Below are positions 14,152 through 21,686 of a DNA stretch of 22,416 nucleotides, piece by piece. The stretch comes from Pseudomonas sp. (GTDB taxonomy: Bacteria > Pseudomonadota > Gammaproteobacteria > Pseudomonadales > Pseudomonadaceae): assembly GCA_007117785.1 (NCBI GenBank), contig SKFV01000198.1, positions 1 through 22,416 on the forward strand. Direction: 5' to 3'. The translations under genes were made by a program, and so were the position numbers. The first letter of the stretch is position 1. Each line of letters starts with the position of its first letter. A model generated the notes under the pieces. The model was given only the letters and a program-made list of their open reading frames with translations. It had not been told where the DNA came from and searched no databases.

Positions 14152-16983
14152 TCACCTATCTCTTTCCAATAAAGGCCCCAGAAAACGCCCGGTATGTGAT
14201 GCGGTGTTAGCCGATACCTCCTCAGGCGTGCCAGTGGCGATAATCAAGCCGCCACCTGAACCACCTTCGGGGCCCAGGTCGACAATCCAGTCAGCTGTCT
14301 TGATCACATCCAGGTTGTGCTCGATGACCACCACGGTGTTGCCGTGATCGCGCAGTCGATGCAGGACATCGAGCAGTTGCTGGATATCGGCAAAGTGCAG
14401 CCCGGTGGTCGGTTCGTCGAGGATATACAGGGTTTTCCCGGTATCACGCTTGGATAGCTCGCGGGCCAGCTTGACGCGCTGGGCTTCACCGCCAGACAGG
14501 GTGGTGGCGGACTGGCCAAGGCGGATATAGGACAGGCCGACATCCATCAGGGTTTGCAGTTTGCGCGCCAGGGCGGGAACGGCATCAAAGAACTCACGTG
14601 CTTCCTCGATGGTCATTTCCAGCACCTCGTGGATGCTTTTGCCCTTGTATTTGATCTCCAGAGTTTCCCGGTTATAACGTTTGCTCTTGCAGACGTCGCA
14701 GGGTACGTAGATATCTGGCAGGAAATGCATTTCAACCTTGATCAGTCCATCGCCCTGGCAGGCTTCACAGCGACCGCCCTTGACGTTGAAGGAGAAGCGC
14801 CCGGCCTTGTAGCCACGCGAGCGGGCTTCCTGGGTGCCGGCAAAAAGATCACGGATCGGAGTAAACAGGCCGGTATAGGTGGCCGGATTGGAGCGGGGCG
14901 TACGACCAATCGGGCTCTGGTCGATGTCGACCACTTTATCCAGGTGCTGCATGCCTTCGAAGCTGCTGTGCGGCGCGGCGTCCAGTGTTGTGGCGCCGTT
15001 CAGCTCGGTGGCGGTCAGTGGGTAAAGAGTATTGTTGATCAGGGTGGATTTGCCTGAGCCGGACACACCCGTGACGCAGGTCAGCAGGCCGACCGGGATG
15101 TCCAGATTGACCTTCTGCAGGTTGTTGCCACAGGCGCCCTTGAGTTTGAGCCATTCGCCTTTGCGTGGTGCTGTGCGCTGCGCGGGTACCGGTATCTTTA
15201 TACGCCCGGAGAGGTACTTGCCGGTCAAGGAATCCGGATGCGACATGACTATATCCGGGGTGCCGTGGGCAACAATTTGGCCGCCATGCACGCCGGCGCC
15301 CGGGCCAATATCCACCACGTAGTCAGCCAGGCGAATGGCGTCCTCGTCGTGTTCGACCACGATCACGGTATTGCCCAGGTCGCGCAGGTGAATCAGGGTG
15401 CCGAGCAGGCGTTCGTTGTCACGTTGATGCAGTCCGATGGACGGTTCGTCAAGAATGTACATAACACCGACCAGCCCGGCACCGATCTGGCTGGCCAGGC
15501 GAATGCGCTGGGCTTCGCCGCCGGAAAGAGTGTCGGCACTTCGGTCCAGGGTCAGGTAATCCAGGCCCACATTCACCAGAAACTGCAGGCGAGCACGGAT
15601 TTCCTTGAGAATCTTTTCGGCGATTTCACCGCGATTGCCTTGCAGGGTCAGCTGAGCGAAATACTCGGCAGCCGCGCCGACCGGCATGGTAGTCAGCCCG
15701 GGCAGATTGCGTTCGTCAATAAATACGTGACGTGCTTCTCGGCGCAAACGGGTACCCTGACAGGAAGGGCAGGGCTGGGTACTGAGAAATTTGGCCAGTT
15801 CTTCGCGCACGCTGGAAGACTCGGTTTCGCGATACCGGCGCTCCATATTGGGCAGAATACCCTCGAAGGGGTGCTCCCGGCGCACAACATCGCCACGATC
15901 ATTCATATAACGGAAGGGGACTTTGTCCGTACCGGTGCCGTTGAGGATGACTTGCTGGTGTTCGGCAGGTATATCGTCGAAGGGCAGGTCGAGATCAATG
16001 CCGAAGTGCTCAGCGAGCGAATTGAGCATCTGGAAGTAATACACATTACGTCTATCCCAGCCGCGAATTGCGCCTTCACCCAGGGTCAGCTCGCCGTTGA
16101 CCAGTCGTTTCTGGTCGAAGAATTGCTTGACCCCGAGGCCATCGCAGGTCGGACAGGCACCGGCCGGGTTGTTGAAGGAAAATAACCGCGGTTCCAGCTC
16201 GCTGATCGAATGACCGCATTTTGGGCAGGCAAAGCGGGCGCTAAAGGTAATTTCATCGCCGGCTTCACCGTCCATGGGCGCGATAATCGCCAGGCCATCA
16301 GCCAGGTTAAGCGCGGTTTCAACGGATTCCGCCAGGCGTAGTTGCAGGTCATCACGTACCTTGAAACGATCAACCACCACCTCGATCGTGTGCTTGCGTT
16401 TCTTGTCCAGCGCCGGTGCTTCATCCAGATCATGGATGCGCCCATCAATGCGCGCACGGACAAAACCCTGGGCGCGCAGCTCTTCAATAACGGCCAGATG
16501 TTCGCCCTTGCGCTCGCGCATCACCGGTGCCAGCAGCATCAGTTTGCTGCCCTCGGGCATGGCCAGTACCTGGTCAACCATCTGGCTGACGGTTTGTGCC
16601 GCTAGTGGCAGGTCATGGTCCGGGCAGCGCGGAATACCCACGCGGGCAAACAGCAGGCGCAAGTAATCGTAGATTTCGGTGATGGTGCCGACGGTTGAAC
16701 GCGGATTATGCGAGGTGGACTTCTGTTCGATGGAAATGGCTGGCGACAGACCTTCGATATGGTCGACATCCGGCTTTTCCATCATCGACAGGAACTGGCG
16801 GGCGTAGGCTGACAGCGATTCGACATAGCGTCGCTGACCCTCGGCGTACAAAGTGTCGAAGGCAAGTGATGACTTGCCAGAGCCGGACAGACCGGTAAAC
16901 ACGATCAATTTGTCGCGGGGCAAGTCCAGATCGATGTTCTTCAGGTTATGGGTGCGCGCCCCACGAATCAGAATGGTATCCAC
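14152..16983 (-). CDS. uvrA: Excinuclease ABC subunit A
   Basis: This 943-residue protein is UvrA, the damage-recognition ATPase of nucleotide excision repair, which loads UvrB on damaged DNA. E. coli UvrA has 940 residues. The first Walker A motif is GLSGSGKSS (residues 31-39) and the second GVSGSGKSTLIN. Two LSGGEAQR signature motifs and two DEP Walker B motifs are intact. Zinc-binding cysteines appear as CPKC, CPTC, CEAC and CDVC. The start is GTG 16983, giving VDTILIRGARTHNLKN; the frame is open to 17082, but the extra 33 residues match nothing in the family. It converges with rplQ and diverges from the MFS gene. Confidence 0.97.
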   Translation of the reverse strand: MDTILIRGARTHNLKNIDLDLPRDKLIVFTGLSGSGKSSLAFDTLYAEGQRRYVESLSAYARQFLSMMEKPDVDHIEGLSPAISIEQKSTSHNPRSTVGTITEIYDYLRLLFARVGIPRCPDHDLPLAAQTVSQMVDQVLAMPEGSKLMLLAPVMRERKGEHLAVIEELRAQGFVRARIDGRIHDLDEAPALDKKRKHTIEVVVDRFKVRDDLQLRLAESVETALNLADGLAIIAPMDGEAGDEITFSARFACPKCGHSISELEPRLFSFNNPAGACPTCDGLGVKQFFDQKRLVNGELTLGEGAIRGWDRRNVYYFQMLNSLAEHFGIDLDLPFDDIPAEHQQVILNGTGTDKVPFRYMNDRGDVVRREHPFEGILPNMERRYRETESSSVREELAKFLSTQPCPSCQGTRLRREARHVFIDERNLPGLTTMPVGAAAEYFAQLTLQGNRGEIAEKILKEIRARLQFLVNVGLDYLTLDRSADTLSGGEAQRIRLASQIGAGLVGVMYILDEPSIGLHQRDNERLLGTLIHLRDLGNTVIVVEHDEDAIRLADYVVDIGPGAGVHGGQIVAHGTPDIVMSHPDSLTGKYLSGRIKIPVPAQRTAPRKGEWLKLKGACGNNLQKVNLDIPVGLLTCVTGVSGSGKSTLINNTLYPLTATELNGATTLDAAPHSSFEGMQHLDKVVDIDQSPIGRTPRSNPATYTGLFTPIRDLFAGTQEARSRGYKAGRFSFNVKGGRCEACQGDGLIKVEMHFLPDIYVPCDVCKSKRYNRETLEIKYKGKSIHEVLEMTIEEAREFFDAVPALARKLQTLMDVGLSYIRLGQSATTLSGGEAQRVKLARELSKRDTGKTLYILDEPTTGLHFADIQQLLDVLHRLRDHGNTVVVIEHNLDVIKTADWIVDLGPEGGSGGGLIIATGTPEEVSANTASHTGRFLGPLLERDR

Positions 16984-17015
16984 AACAGTGTCCCGCCCGG
17001 TCAGCAAAGCCAACA

Positions 17016-17045
17016 AGTATACGGGTCGGAAGCACCTGTCAGCAA
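17016..17045 (-). promoter_or_regulatory. Candidate uvrA promoter
   Basis: On the minus strand TTGCTG (plus positions 17040-17045) lies 18 bases before TATACT (17016-17021). The -10 box matches 5/6 and the -35 box 3/6. It would start transcription about 25 bases before the GTG. I found no CTGT-N8-ACAG LexA box in the uvrA-MFS gap, so SOS control is not supported by the sequence. Confidence 0.5.
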
Positions 17046-17124
17046 AAGCTGTCTGCACATGACCCCGAGGTTTTGCAACCAAAGTTGTCCTGTGTGTCAG
17101 CGACGCGTCAGCGTTGCCAAGGCG

Positions 17125-17133
17125 TGCTAAAAT
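17125..17133 (+). promoter_or_regulatory. Extended -10 promoter of the MFS transporter gene
   Basis: TGC followed by TAAAAT (17128-17133) forms an extended -10 element, 32 bases before the ATG at 17166. No good -35 box sits at the right distance (GCGTCA at 17105-17110), as often seen with extended -10 promoters. It probably also serves ssb, which follows after 26 bases. Confidence 0.5.
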
Positions 17134-17165
17134 GCGCGCTTTTCATTGACCCTCTCGGAGTTGTG

Positions 17166-18536
17166 ATGCCCCAGGCTGATGCCATGTCCCCTGCCGAACG
17201 GCGCGCTGCCTCTTCGTTGGCCAGCGTATTTGCCTTTCGCATGCTGGGGTTGTTCATGGTGCTGCCGGTGTTGGCAACCTATGGGCAGGAGCTGCGCGGC
17301 GCCACGCCATTCCTGATCGGGGTGGCCATCGGCGCCTACGGTTTTACCCAAGCTCTGCTACAGATCCCCTTTGGTATGTTGTCGGACCGTATCGGTCGTA
17401 AACCAGTGATTGTTGGCGGTCTGTTGTTGTTTGCCCTTGGTGGGCTGGTAGCGGCGCAGGCGGACAGCATGTGGGGGGTGATTTTTGGCCGCGTCATTCA
17501 GGGTGCCGGCGCCATTGCGGCAGCCGTTATGGCGTTGGTGGCGGATCTGACCCGCGAACAGCACCGCACCAAGGCGATGGCGATGATTGGCATGAGTATC
17601 GGCCTGGCCTTTGCCGTAGCAATGGTTGCCGGCCCGGTGATTGCGAGCATATCGGGTTTGTCAGCGGTGTTCTATGTCACCAGTGCGCTGGCGATCGTTG
17701 GCCTGGGACTGGTGATCTGGGTGGTGCCAGCGCCCGACAAGGTATTCCCCCACCGCGATGCGGGCGTGGTTGCCAGTGCTTTTCTGCCGGTATTGCGGCA
17801 GCCGGAGTTATTGCGGCTGAATTACGGCATAGCGGTGCTGCACGCGATCCTGATGGCCAGTTTTGTAGCTATTCCGCTGGCCCTGCAGGAGCGTGCCGGA
17901 TTACCGGCCGACCAGCACTGGTGGGTCTATCTGGCAGCTCTGTTACTGTCTTTTTGCGTCATGGTGCCCTTTATCATTTTTGCCGAGCGTCAGCGCAAGA
18001 TGAAGCAGGTGGTGCTGGGTGCGATTTTGCTACTGGCGCTGGTGCAACCTCTGCTCTGGTTGAGCCTTGACTCGCTCGGTTGGCTGGTGGCGGCCATTGT
18101 GCTGTTCTTTGTCGGGTTCAACCTGCTGGAGGCCACCATGCCGTCATTGTTGAGCAAGATCGCACCGGCAGGCGGCAAGGGCACGGCCATGGGTATTTAT
18201 TCCACCAGCCAGTTTGCTGGAGCGGGTCTCGGTGGCGTGCTCGGTGGTGCGGTATTCAGTGCTTTTGGGCTGGGTGGCGTTTTCGTCTGCTGTGCGCTGC
18301 TCGCGCTTTCATGGTGGGTGATTGGTGTTACCATGCGTGAACCGCCATATGTCACCAGCTACCGCCTGACGTTGCCCCTGGCCCTGGCCCGGGATGAGGC
18401 ATTGCCCCGGCGCATTCTGGCGGTTCCGGGAGTGGCGGAAGCGGTAGTGGTCGCTGATGAAGGCGCCGCTTATTTGAAAGTTGATACCAAGGTGTTGGAC
18501 CGTGAGGCGCTGGATCTGTTGGTGCAGCCCGCCTGA
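17166..18536 (+). CDS. YajR-like MFS transporter with C-terminal YAM-type domain
   Basis: This 456-residue inner-membrane protein belongs to the major facilitator superfamily, and about 12 hydrophobic segments can be read. Motif A is intact at residues 70-79 (GMLSDRIGRK). After the last helix (about residue 390) comes a soluble tail of about 65 residues, ending RILAVPGVAEAVVVADEGA and VLDREALDLL. Its size and pattern fit the ferredoxin-like YAM domain of E. coli YajR (454 residues). The substrate is unknown; proton-driven efflux is likely. ATG 17166 is chosen because CGGAG lies just before it; the frame is open to 17073, but that stretch overlaps the promoter. The uvrA-MFS-ssb order matches Pseudomonas. 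Confidence 0.85.
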   Translation: MPQADAMSPAERRAASSLASVFAFRMLGLFMVLPVLATYGQELRGATPFLIGVAIGAYGFTQALLQIPFGMLSDRIGRKPVIVGGLLLFALGGLVAAQADSMWGVIFGRVIQGAGAIAAAVMALVADLTREQHRTKAMAMIGMSIGLAFAVAMVAGPVIASISGLSAVFYVTSALAIVGLGLVIWVVPAPDKVFPHRDAGVVASAFLPVLRQPELLRLNYGIAVLHAILMASFVAIPLALQERAGLPADQHWWVYLAALLLSFCVMVPFIIFAERQRKMKQVVLGAILLLALVQPLLWLSLDSLGWLVAAIVLFFVGFNLLEATMPSLLSKIAPAGGKGTAMGIYSTSQFAGAGLGGVLGGAVFSAFGLGGVFVCCALLALSWWVIGVTMREPPYVTSYRLTLPLALARDEALPRRILAVPGVAEAVVVADEGAAYLKVDTKVLDREALDLLVQPA

Positions 18537-18562
18537 ACGCGTCCACCCGCAAGGAGAAGAAG

Positions 18563-19057
18563 ATGGCCAGAGGCGTAAACAAAGTAATTCTGATCGGCAA
18601 TCTGGGTGGCGACCCGGATGTGCGTTACCTGCCCAACGGCAATGCCGTAGCCAATATTACCCTGGCAACCACTGATAGCTGGAAAGACAAGCAAAGCGGC
18701 CAGATGCAGGAAAAAACCGAATGGCACCGTGTGGTGTTCTTTGGTCGCGTAGCAGAAGTGGTGGGTGAATACGCCCGCAAGGGCTCCAAGCTGTATGTGG
18801 AAGGCCGCCTGCAGACGCGCGAGTGGGAAAAAGATGGCGTCAAGCGCTATACCACTGAGGTAGTGGTTGATCTGGGTGGTCAGATGCAGCTCCTCGATGG
18901 CCGCAGTCAGGGCGGTGACGCGCCTGCGCCACGCCAGTCAGCGCCGCGTCAGCAGCCCCAGCAACAGCCGCACCCACAGCGTCCGCAGCAACAGTCTGCA
19001 GACCAGGCGCAGGCAACGCCCGATTACGACAGCTTCGATGATGATATTCCGTTCTGA
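18563..19057 (+). CDS. ssb: Single-stranded DNA-binding protein
   Basis: This 164-residue protein is SSB, which coats single-stranded DNA in replication, recombination and repair. The OB-fold covers about residues 1-110 (VNKVILIGNLGGDPDVRY, then the aromatic-rich TEWHRVVFFGRVAEV). A low-complexity linker rich in Gln and Pro (about 115-150) follows. The acidic tip ends DSFDDDIPF, the conserved docking site for partner proteins. AAGGAG precedes the ATG. It lies 26 bases after the MFS gene and is probably cotranscribed with it. Confidence 0.97.
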   Translation: MARGVNKVILIGNLGGDPDVRYLPNGNAVANITLATTDSWKDKQSGQMQEKTEWHRVVFFGRVAEVVGEYARKGSKLYVEGRLQTREWEKDGVKRYTTEVVVDLGGQMQLLDGRSQGGDAPAPRQSAPRQQPQQQPHPQRPQQQSADQAQATPDYDSFDDDIPF

Positions 19058-19076
19058 AATGAACCTGTCCTGAATG

Positions 19077-19125
19077 CCCGGTATGCCGGAGGATGACCAG
19101 CACCCTCCCGCTACCGGGTTTTTTT
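19077..19125 (+). terminator. Terminator after ssb
   Basis: CCCGGTA (19077-19083) pairs with TACCGGG (19112-19118), and an inner stem pairs GGAGG (19088-19092) with CCTCC (19104-19108). Seven T bases follow at 19119-19125. The long two-part stem lies 20 bases after the ssb stop. Confidence 0.8.
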
Positions 19126-19147
19126 ATACCAGAGAACAGGAAACTGC

Positions 19148-19825
19148 ATGTCACAGGTCTATTTTGTGCGCCACGGCCAGGCCTCGTTTGGTACTGACAA
19201 CTACGATCAGCTGTCACCCCTCGGTCACCAACAATCGGTCTTGCTGGGTGAATACTTCCGTCAGCGCAATATGCACTTCGATCATATTATGCTGGGTGAC
19301 ATGGTGCGCCACCGGGAAACGGCGGAAGGCATCTGCGCGGGTATGCAGATCGATACCAGTGGTTTCGAGATACGTCCGGAGCTCAACGAGTTCGACTTTC
19401 ACAGCATCCTGCAGGCCTTTCTGGTGCAGTTCCCGGAGCAGGCACTACCGGAAAAGCCGGCCGTTGCCGATTTTTTCAAGCGACTGCGCAAGGGCATCAT
19501 CCTCTGGTCGCGCGGTGAGCTGGAAGGCACATTGCCGGAAACCTGGGCTGAATTTGAACAGCGCATGCTGACCATCCGCAATGACATCATGCAGCAACAT
19601 ACCGGCAAGCGCGTGTTGGCAGTCAGTTCCGGCGGCGCCATTGCCATGCTGATTCGCCAGCTGTTGCAGGCACCCAGTGAAACCATGGTCGAGTTGAATC
19701 TGCAAACCCGCAACACGGCGCTGATTCATTGTGTCTTCAACCCGCGTTCGATGCGCCTGAGCAGCTTCAACAATCTGCCACACCTGGATAACGACGACAA
19801 TCAGCACCTTATCAGCTATGCCTGA
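19148..19825 (+). CDS. Histidine phosphatase-fold protein lacking the second catalytic His
   Basis: This 225-residue protein belongs to the histidine phosphatase (phosphoglycerate mutase-like) superfamily. The nucleophile motif is VRHG (Arg8, His9, Gly10), and MVRHRETAE (residues 52-60) matches the conserved RxxxTA region. The usual second catalytic motif SHGG reads SSGG (residues 160-163), so the second histidine is serine. Either the protein belongs to a divergent subgroup or activity is altered. It is cytoplasmic, with no signal peptide. AACAGGA lies upstream of the ATG at 19148. It sits alone after the ssb terminator, and I see no strong promoter. The substrate cannot be predicted. Confidence 0.8.
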   Translation: MSQVYFVRHGQASFGTDNYDQLSPLGHQQSVLLGEYFRQRNMHFDHIMLGDMVRHRETAEGICAGMQIDTSGFEIRPELNEFDFHSILQAFLVQFPEQALPEKPAVADFFKRLRKGIILWSRGELEGTLPETWAEFEQRMLTIRNDIMQQHTGKRVLAVSSGGAIAMLIRQLLQAPSETMVELNLQTRNTALIHCVFNPRSMRLSSFNNLPHLDNDDNQHLISYA

Positions 19826-19886
19826 GCAGCAGTGAAAATGCTACATTAAGGCGCATGAGTTTCTTGGTATGGCAAAGGGTGGGTGA

Positions 19887-20759
19887 ATGCGCAAGCGGGT
19901 AATGCTGGTGGGTGCCGAAACCACCCTGGGGCAGGAGGTACTGGCACTGGCAGCCATGCAAGGCGTGAGCCTGCAGGCGCGCAGTTGCCCGTCAGCCGGA
20001 TGGGATGCGGCCGAGCTGAATAGCTGGCTGGATGAGGATCGCCCCGATGTCGTGGTTAATTTGGCGCATTTCCACCAGCAGTTCCAGTGCGATGTGGCGG
20101 ATGAGTCCGGCCTGCGGAGTATGCAGGTGTTCCATGAGCGGCTGATGGAAGCCGCCACCGCCCGTGGTTGCTGGCAACTGATGTTGTCCAGTGCCCGTGT
20201 CTTTAATGGTGAGAAGTCAACGCCTTATAGCGAGAAAGACGAAGTTGCACCGCTGGATGCGCTGGGCCGTTTGCAGCATTTGCTGGAAAACGAGCTACGC
20301 CGGGGCAGTGATCGTTACCTGATACTGCGCTTGAGCTGGGTGCTGGATAATAGTGCTGATGGTCATCTGGCGCGTTTGCGTGAGCAGCTATGTGCCGGGA
20401 GTAGCCTCGAGCTGGCAAAAGAATGGCGTGGCAACCCGACGCCGGTGGATGATGTCGCCAGGGTGATTTTTGCCATGCTGCGTCAGGTAGATTGCGCTGC
20501 CGCCGTGCAAGGCACTTATCACTATGGCAGTGTTGAGGTCTCCAGCTGGATCAGCCTGGCCAAGAGTCTGGCTCAGGAGCTGTTGGCCAGTGGCGAGCTG
20601 GCACAGGAGCCAGTGATTACCCCGACAGCGTTTGTCGAGCAGCCCGTGGCGGGTCACCAGCCGCAGAATGCAGCCCTGACACACAAGCGTCTGATGCATG
20701 TGTTCGGTATCAAGCCGCGGCCCTGGCGCAGCCAGTTGGTGCACTTGCTCGCGCGTTGA
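19887..20759 (+). CDS. RmlD-like NAD(P)-fold protein, probable pseudoenzyme
   Basis: This 290-residue protein looks like dTDP-4-dehydrorhamnose reductase (RmlD; extended SDR). The N-terminal strand and loop VMLVGAETTLG keep Gly9 and Gly15, but the middle glycine of GxxGxxG is Thr12. DRPDVVVNLA, LSSARVFNGEKSTPYSEKDE and LRLSWVLD align with RmlD segments. The catalytic YGxSK motif reads LGRLQ (residues 126-130), so both the Tyr and the Lys are missing. It is unlikely to be an active reductase of the normal type and may bind a nucleotide sugar or act as a regulator. There are no other sugar-pathway genes nearby. AAGGGTGGG precedes the ATG. A weak extended -10 (TGCTACATT, 19839-19847) may drive it. 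Confidence 0.75.
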   Translation: MRKRVMLVGAETTLGQEVLALAAMQGVSLQARSCPSAGWDAAELNSWLDEDRPDVVVNLAHFHQQFQCDVADESGLRSMQVFHERLMEAATARGCWQLMLSSARVFNGEKSTPYSEKDEVAPLDALGRLQHLLENELRRGSDRYLILRLSWVLDNSADGHLARLREQLCAGSSLELAKEWRGNPTPVDDVARVIFAMLRQVDCAAAVQGTYHYGSVEVSSWISLAKSLAQELLASGELAQEPVITPTAFVEQPVAGHQPQNAALTHKRLMHVFGIKPRPWRSQLVHLLAR

Positions 20760-20770
20760 GTGCAGGTATC

Positions 20771-20799
20771 AAAAAACGGTCGCCTAGGCGACCGTTTTT
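20771..20799. terminator. Bidirectional terminator between the RmlD-like and porin genes
   Basis: ACGGTCGC and GCGACCGT form a perfect stem around the CTAG centre (20776-20795), flanked by an A-run (20771-20776) and a T-run (20795-20799). It lies between two converging genes and can end transcription from both sides. Confidence 0.93.
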
Positions 20800-20814
20800 G
20801 TTGGCGAGCGAGGC

Positions 20815-21480
20815 TCAGAACTTGTAGCCGAGGCTGACCATATAGACCATGGGATCAATGTCGACATTCACTTTGCTCGACACACCACCGGTGCGGAATT
20901 TCGCCGTGGTCTCGATGTTTGCATACCAGACGGCGGCATTCAGATATAGCTGGTCGGTCAACTTGTAATCCAGGCCGGCTTCCAGTGCATAGCCCCAGGA
21001 ATTATCCAGTGACAGGCTGGAGAAGCCCATGGCCTTCGCGTCGCTTGAAAGGTCTTCGCTGAAAAAGTGCGTGTAGTTCACACCAGCGCCGACATAGGGC
21101 TGAAATGCCGAGGATGAGTCCATCGGGAAATATTGCAGAGTAACCGTCGGTGGCAGGTGCTTGATGCTGGCAAAGCGGCCGACGCCCTTGAGCTGGATAT
21201 TGTGCTTGAAGGGGGTGGCGCCCAGGACGCCAATACCTAGGTTGTCAGTCAGCATGAAGGTGCCGGTGATACCCAGCTGGGTGTTGCTGTCTACGCCGAC
21301 TTTCAGGCCGGTATTGGCACCACCGACAAAGACATTACCGCTACTTTCCTGCGGGTCAACGGCGACCGCGCCGACACGTACGATAACATCGCCAGTCTGG
21401 TGGGCCTGGGCCACTGAAGCAGCCAGCAGGGCGGGGGCAAGCAGAAGGCCAGCGGCCAGTTGAGTGGTGAAGCGCGACAT
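20815..21480 (-). CDS. ompW: OmpW/OprG-family outer-membrane porin
   Basis: This 221-residue protein belongs to the OmpW family, eight-stranded outer-membrane barrels thought to pass small hydrophobic molecules. A signal peptide covers residues 1-26 (LLLAPALLAASVAQA, cut before HQTGD). GDVIVRVGAVAVDP, the LPPTVTLQYFP segment and the PYVGAGVNYTHFF segment are family marks. It ends YKF, with the terminal Phe used for barrel insertion. ATG 21480 is chosen because AAGGAG lies eight bases upstream; the frame is open to 21513. An ANR/FNR-like site at -41.5 suggests induction at low oxygen, as known for oprG in P. aeruginosa and ompW in E. coli. Confidence 0.93.
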   Translation of the reverse strand: MSRFTTQLAAGLLLAPALLAASVAQAHQTGDVIVRVGAVAVDPQESSGNVFVGGANTGLKVGVDSNTQLGITGTFMLTDNLGIGVLGATPFKHNIQLKGVGRFASIKHLPPTVTLQYFPMDSSSAFQPYVGAGVNYTHFFSEDLSSDAKAMGFSSLSLDNSWGYALEAGLDYKLTDQLYLNAAVWYANIETTAKFRTGGVSSKVNVDIDPMVYMVSLGYKF

Positions 21481-21512
21481 GGTTATGTCTCCTTTTAATG
21501 TTGGCAGGAGCA

Positions 21513-21518
21513 ATATTA
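21513..21518 (-). promoter_or_regulatory. -10 element of the porin gene
   Basis: On the minus strand TAATAT occupies plus positions 21513-21518, placing the transcription start near 21506. There is no good -35 box; the ANR-like site sits in that position instead, which fits an activator-dependent class II promoter. Confidence 0.55.
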
Positions 21519-21540
21519 AGGTCTGCCAGCTCAGCGCTTA

Positions 21541-21554
21541 TTGATCTGGAGCAA
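21541..21554 (-). promoter_or_regulatory. ANR/FNR-type binding site before the porin gene
   Basis: The sequence TTGATCTGGAGCAA matches the TTGAT-N4-ATCAA consensus at 9 of 10 fixed positions. Its centre (21547.5) is about 41.5 bases upstream of the inferred start near 21506, the classical class II activator position for FNR-family regulators. On the minus strand it reads TTGCT-N4-ATCAA. Confidence 0.7.
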
Positions 21555-21608
21555 TAATTTGACCGACCAGGGTGCGACAGACCACCGCAGCCTGAGGCAG
21601 ATCAATGG

Positions 21609-21645
21609 TTGCATTGTCGTCATCTTGCAGATGATAATGCTTCTC
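21609..21645 (+). promoter_or_regulatory. Promoter with Fur-like site before the DUF3450 gene
   Basis: TTGCAT (21609-21614) lies 18 bases before GATAAT (21633-21638), a 5/6 -10 box. A 19-base window at 21627-21645 matches the E. coli Fur-box consensus at 13 of 19 positions by hand count and overlaps the -10. This would place the gene under iron control, which fits a TonB-related locus, but the match is modest. Confidence 0.4.
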
Positions 21646-21686
21646 TTTTAAGTTTCGTGGCGCGCACTGCGCATTGGGGGAATGCA

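Noticed and set aside
15238..16185. 315-codon open frame on the plus strand inside uvrA
   Set aside because: UvrA is intact on the other strand, with Walker, signature and zinc motifs; the plus-strand product resembles no known protein.
17038..17053. LexA-like CTGT half-sites upstream of uvrA
   Set aside because: The CTGT copies have no ACAG partner at the required eight-base spacing.
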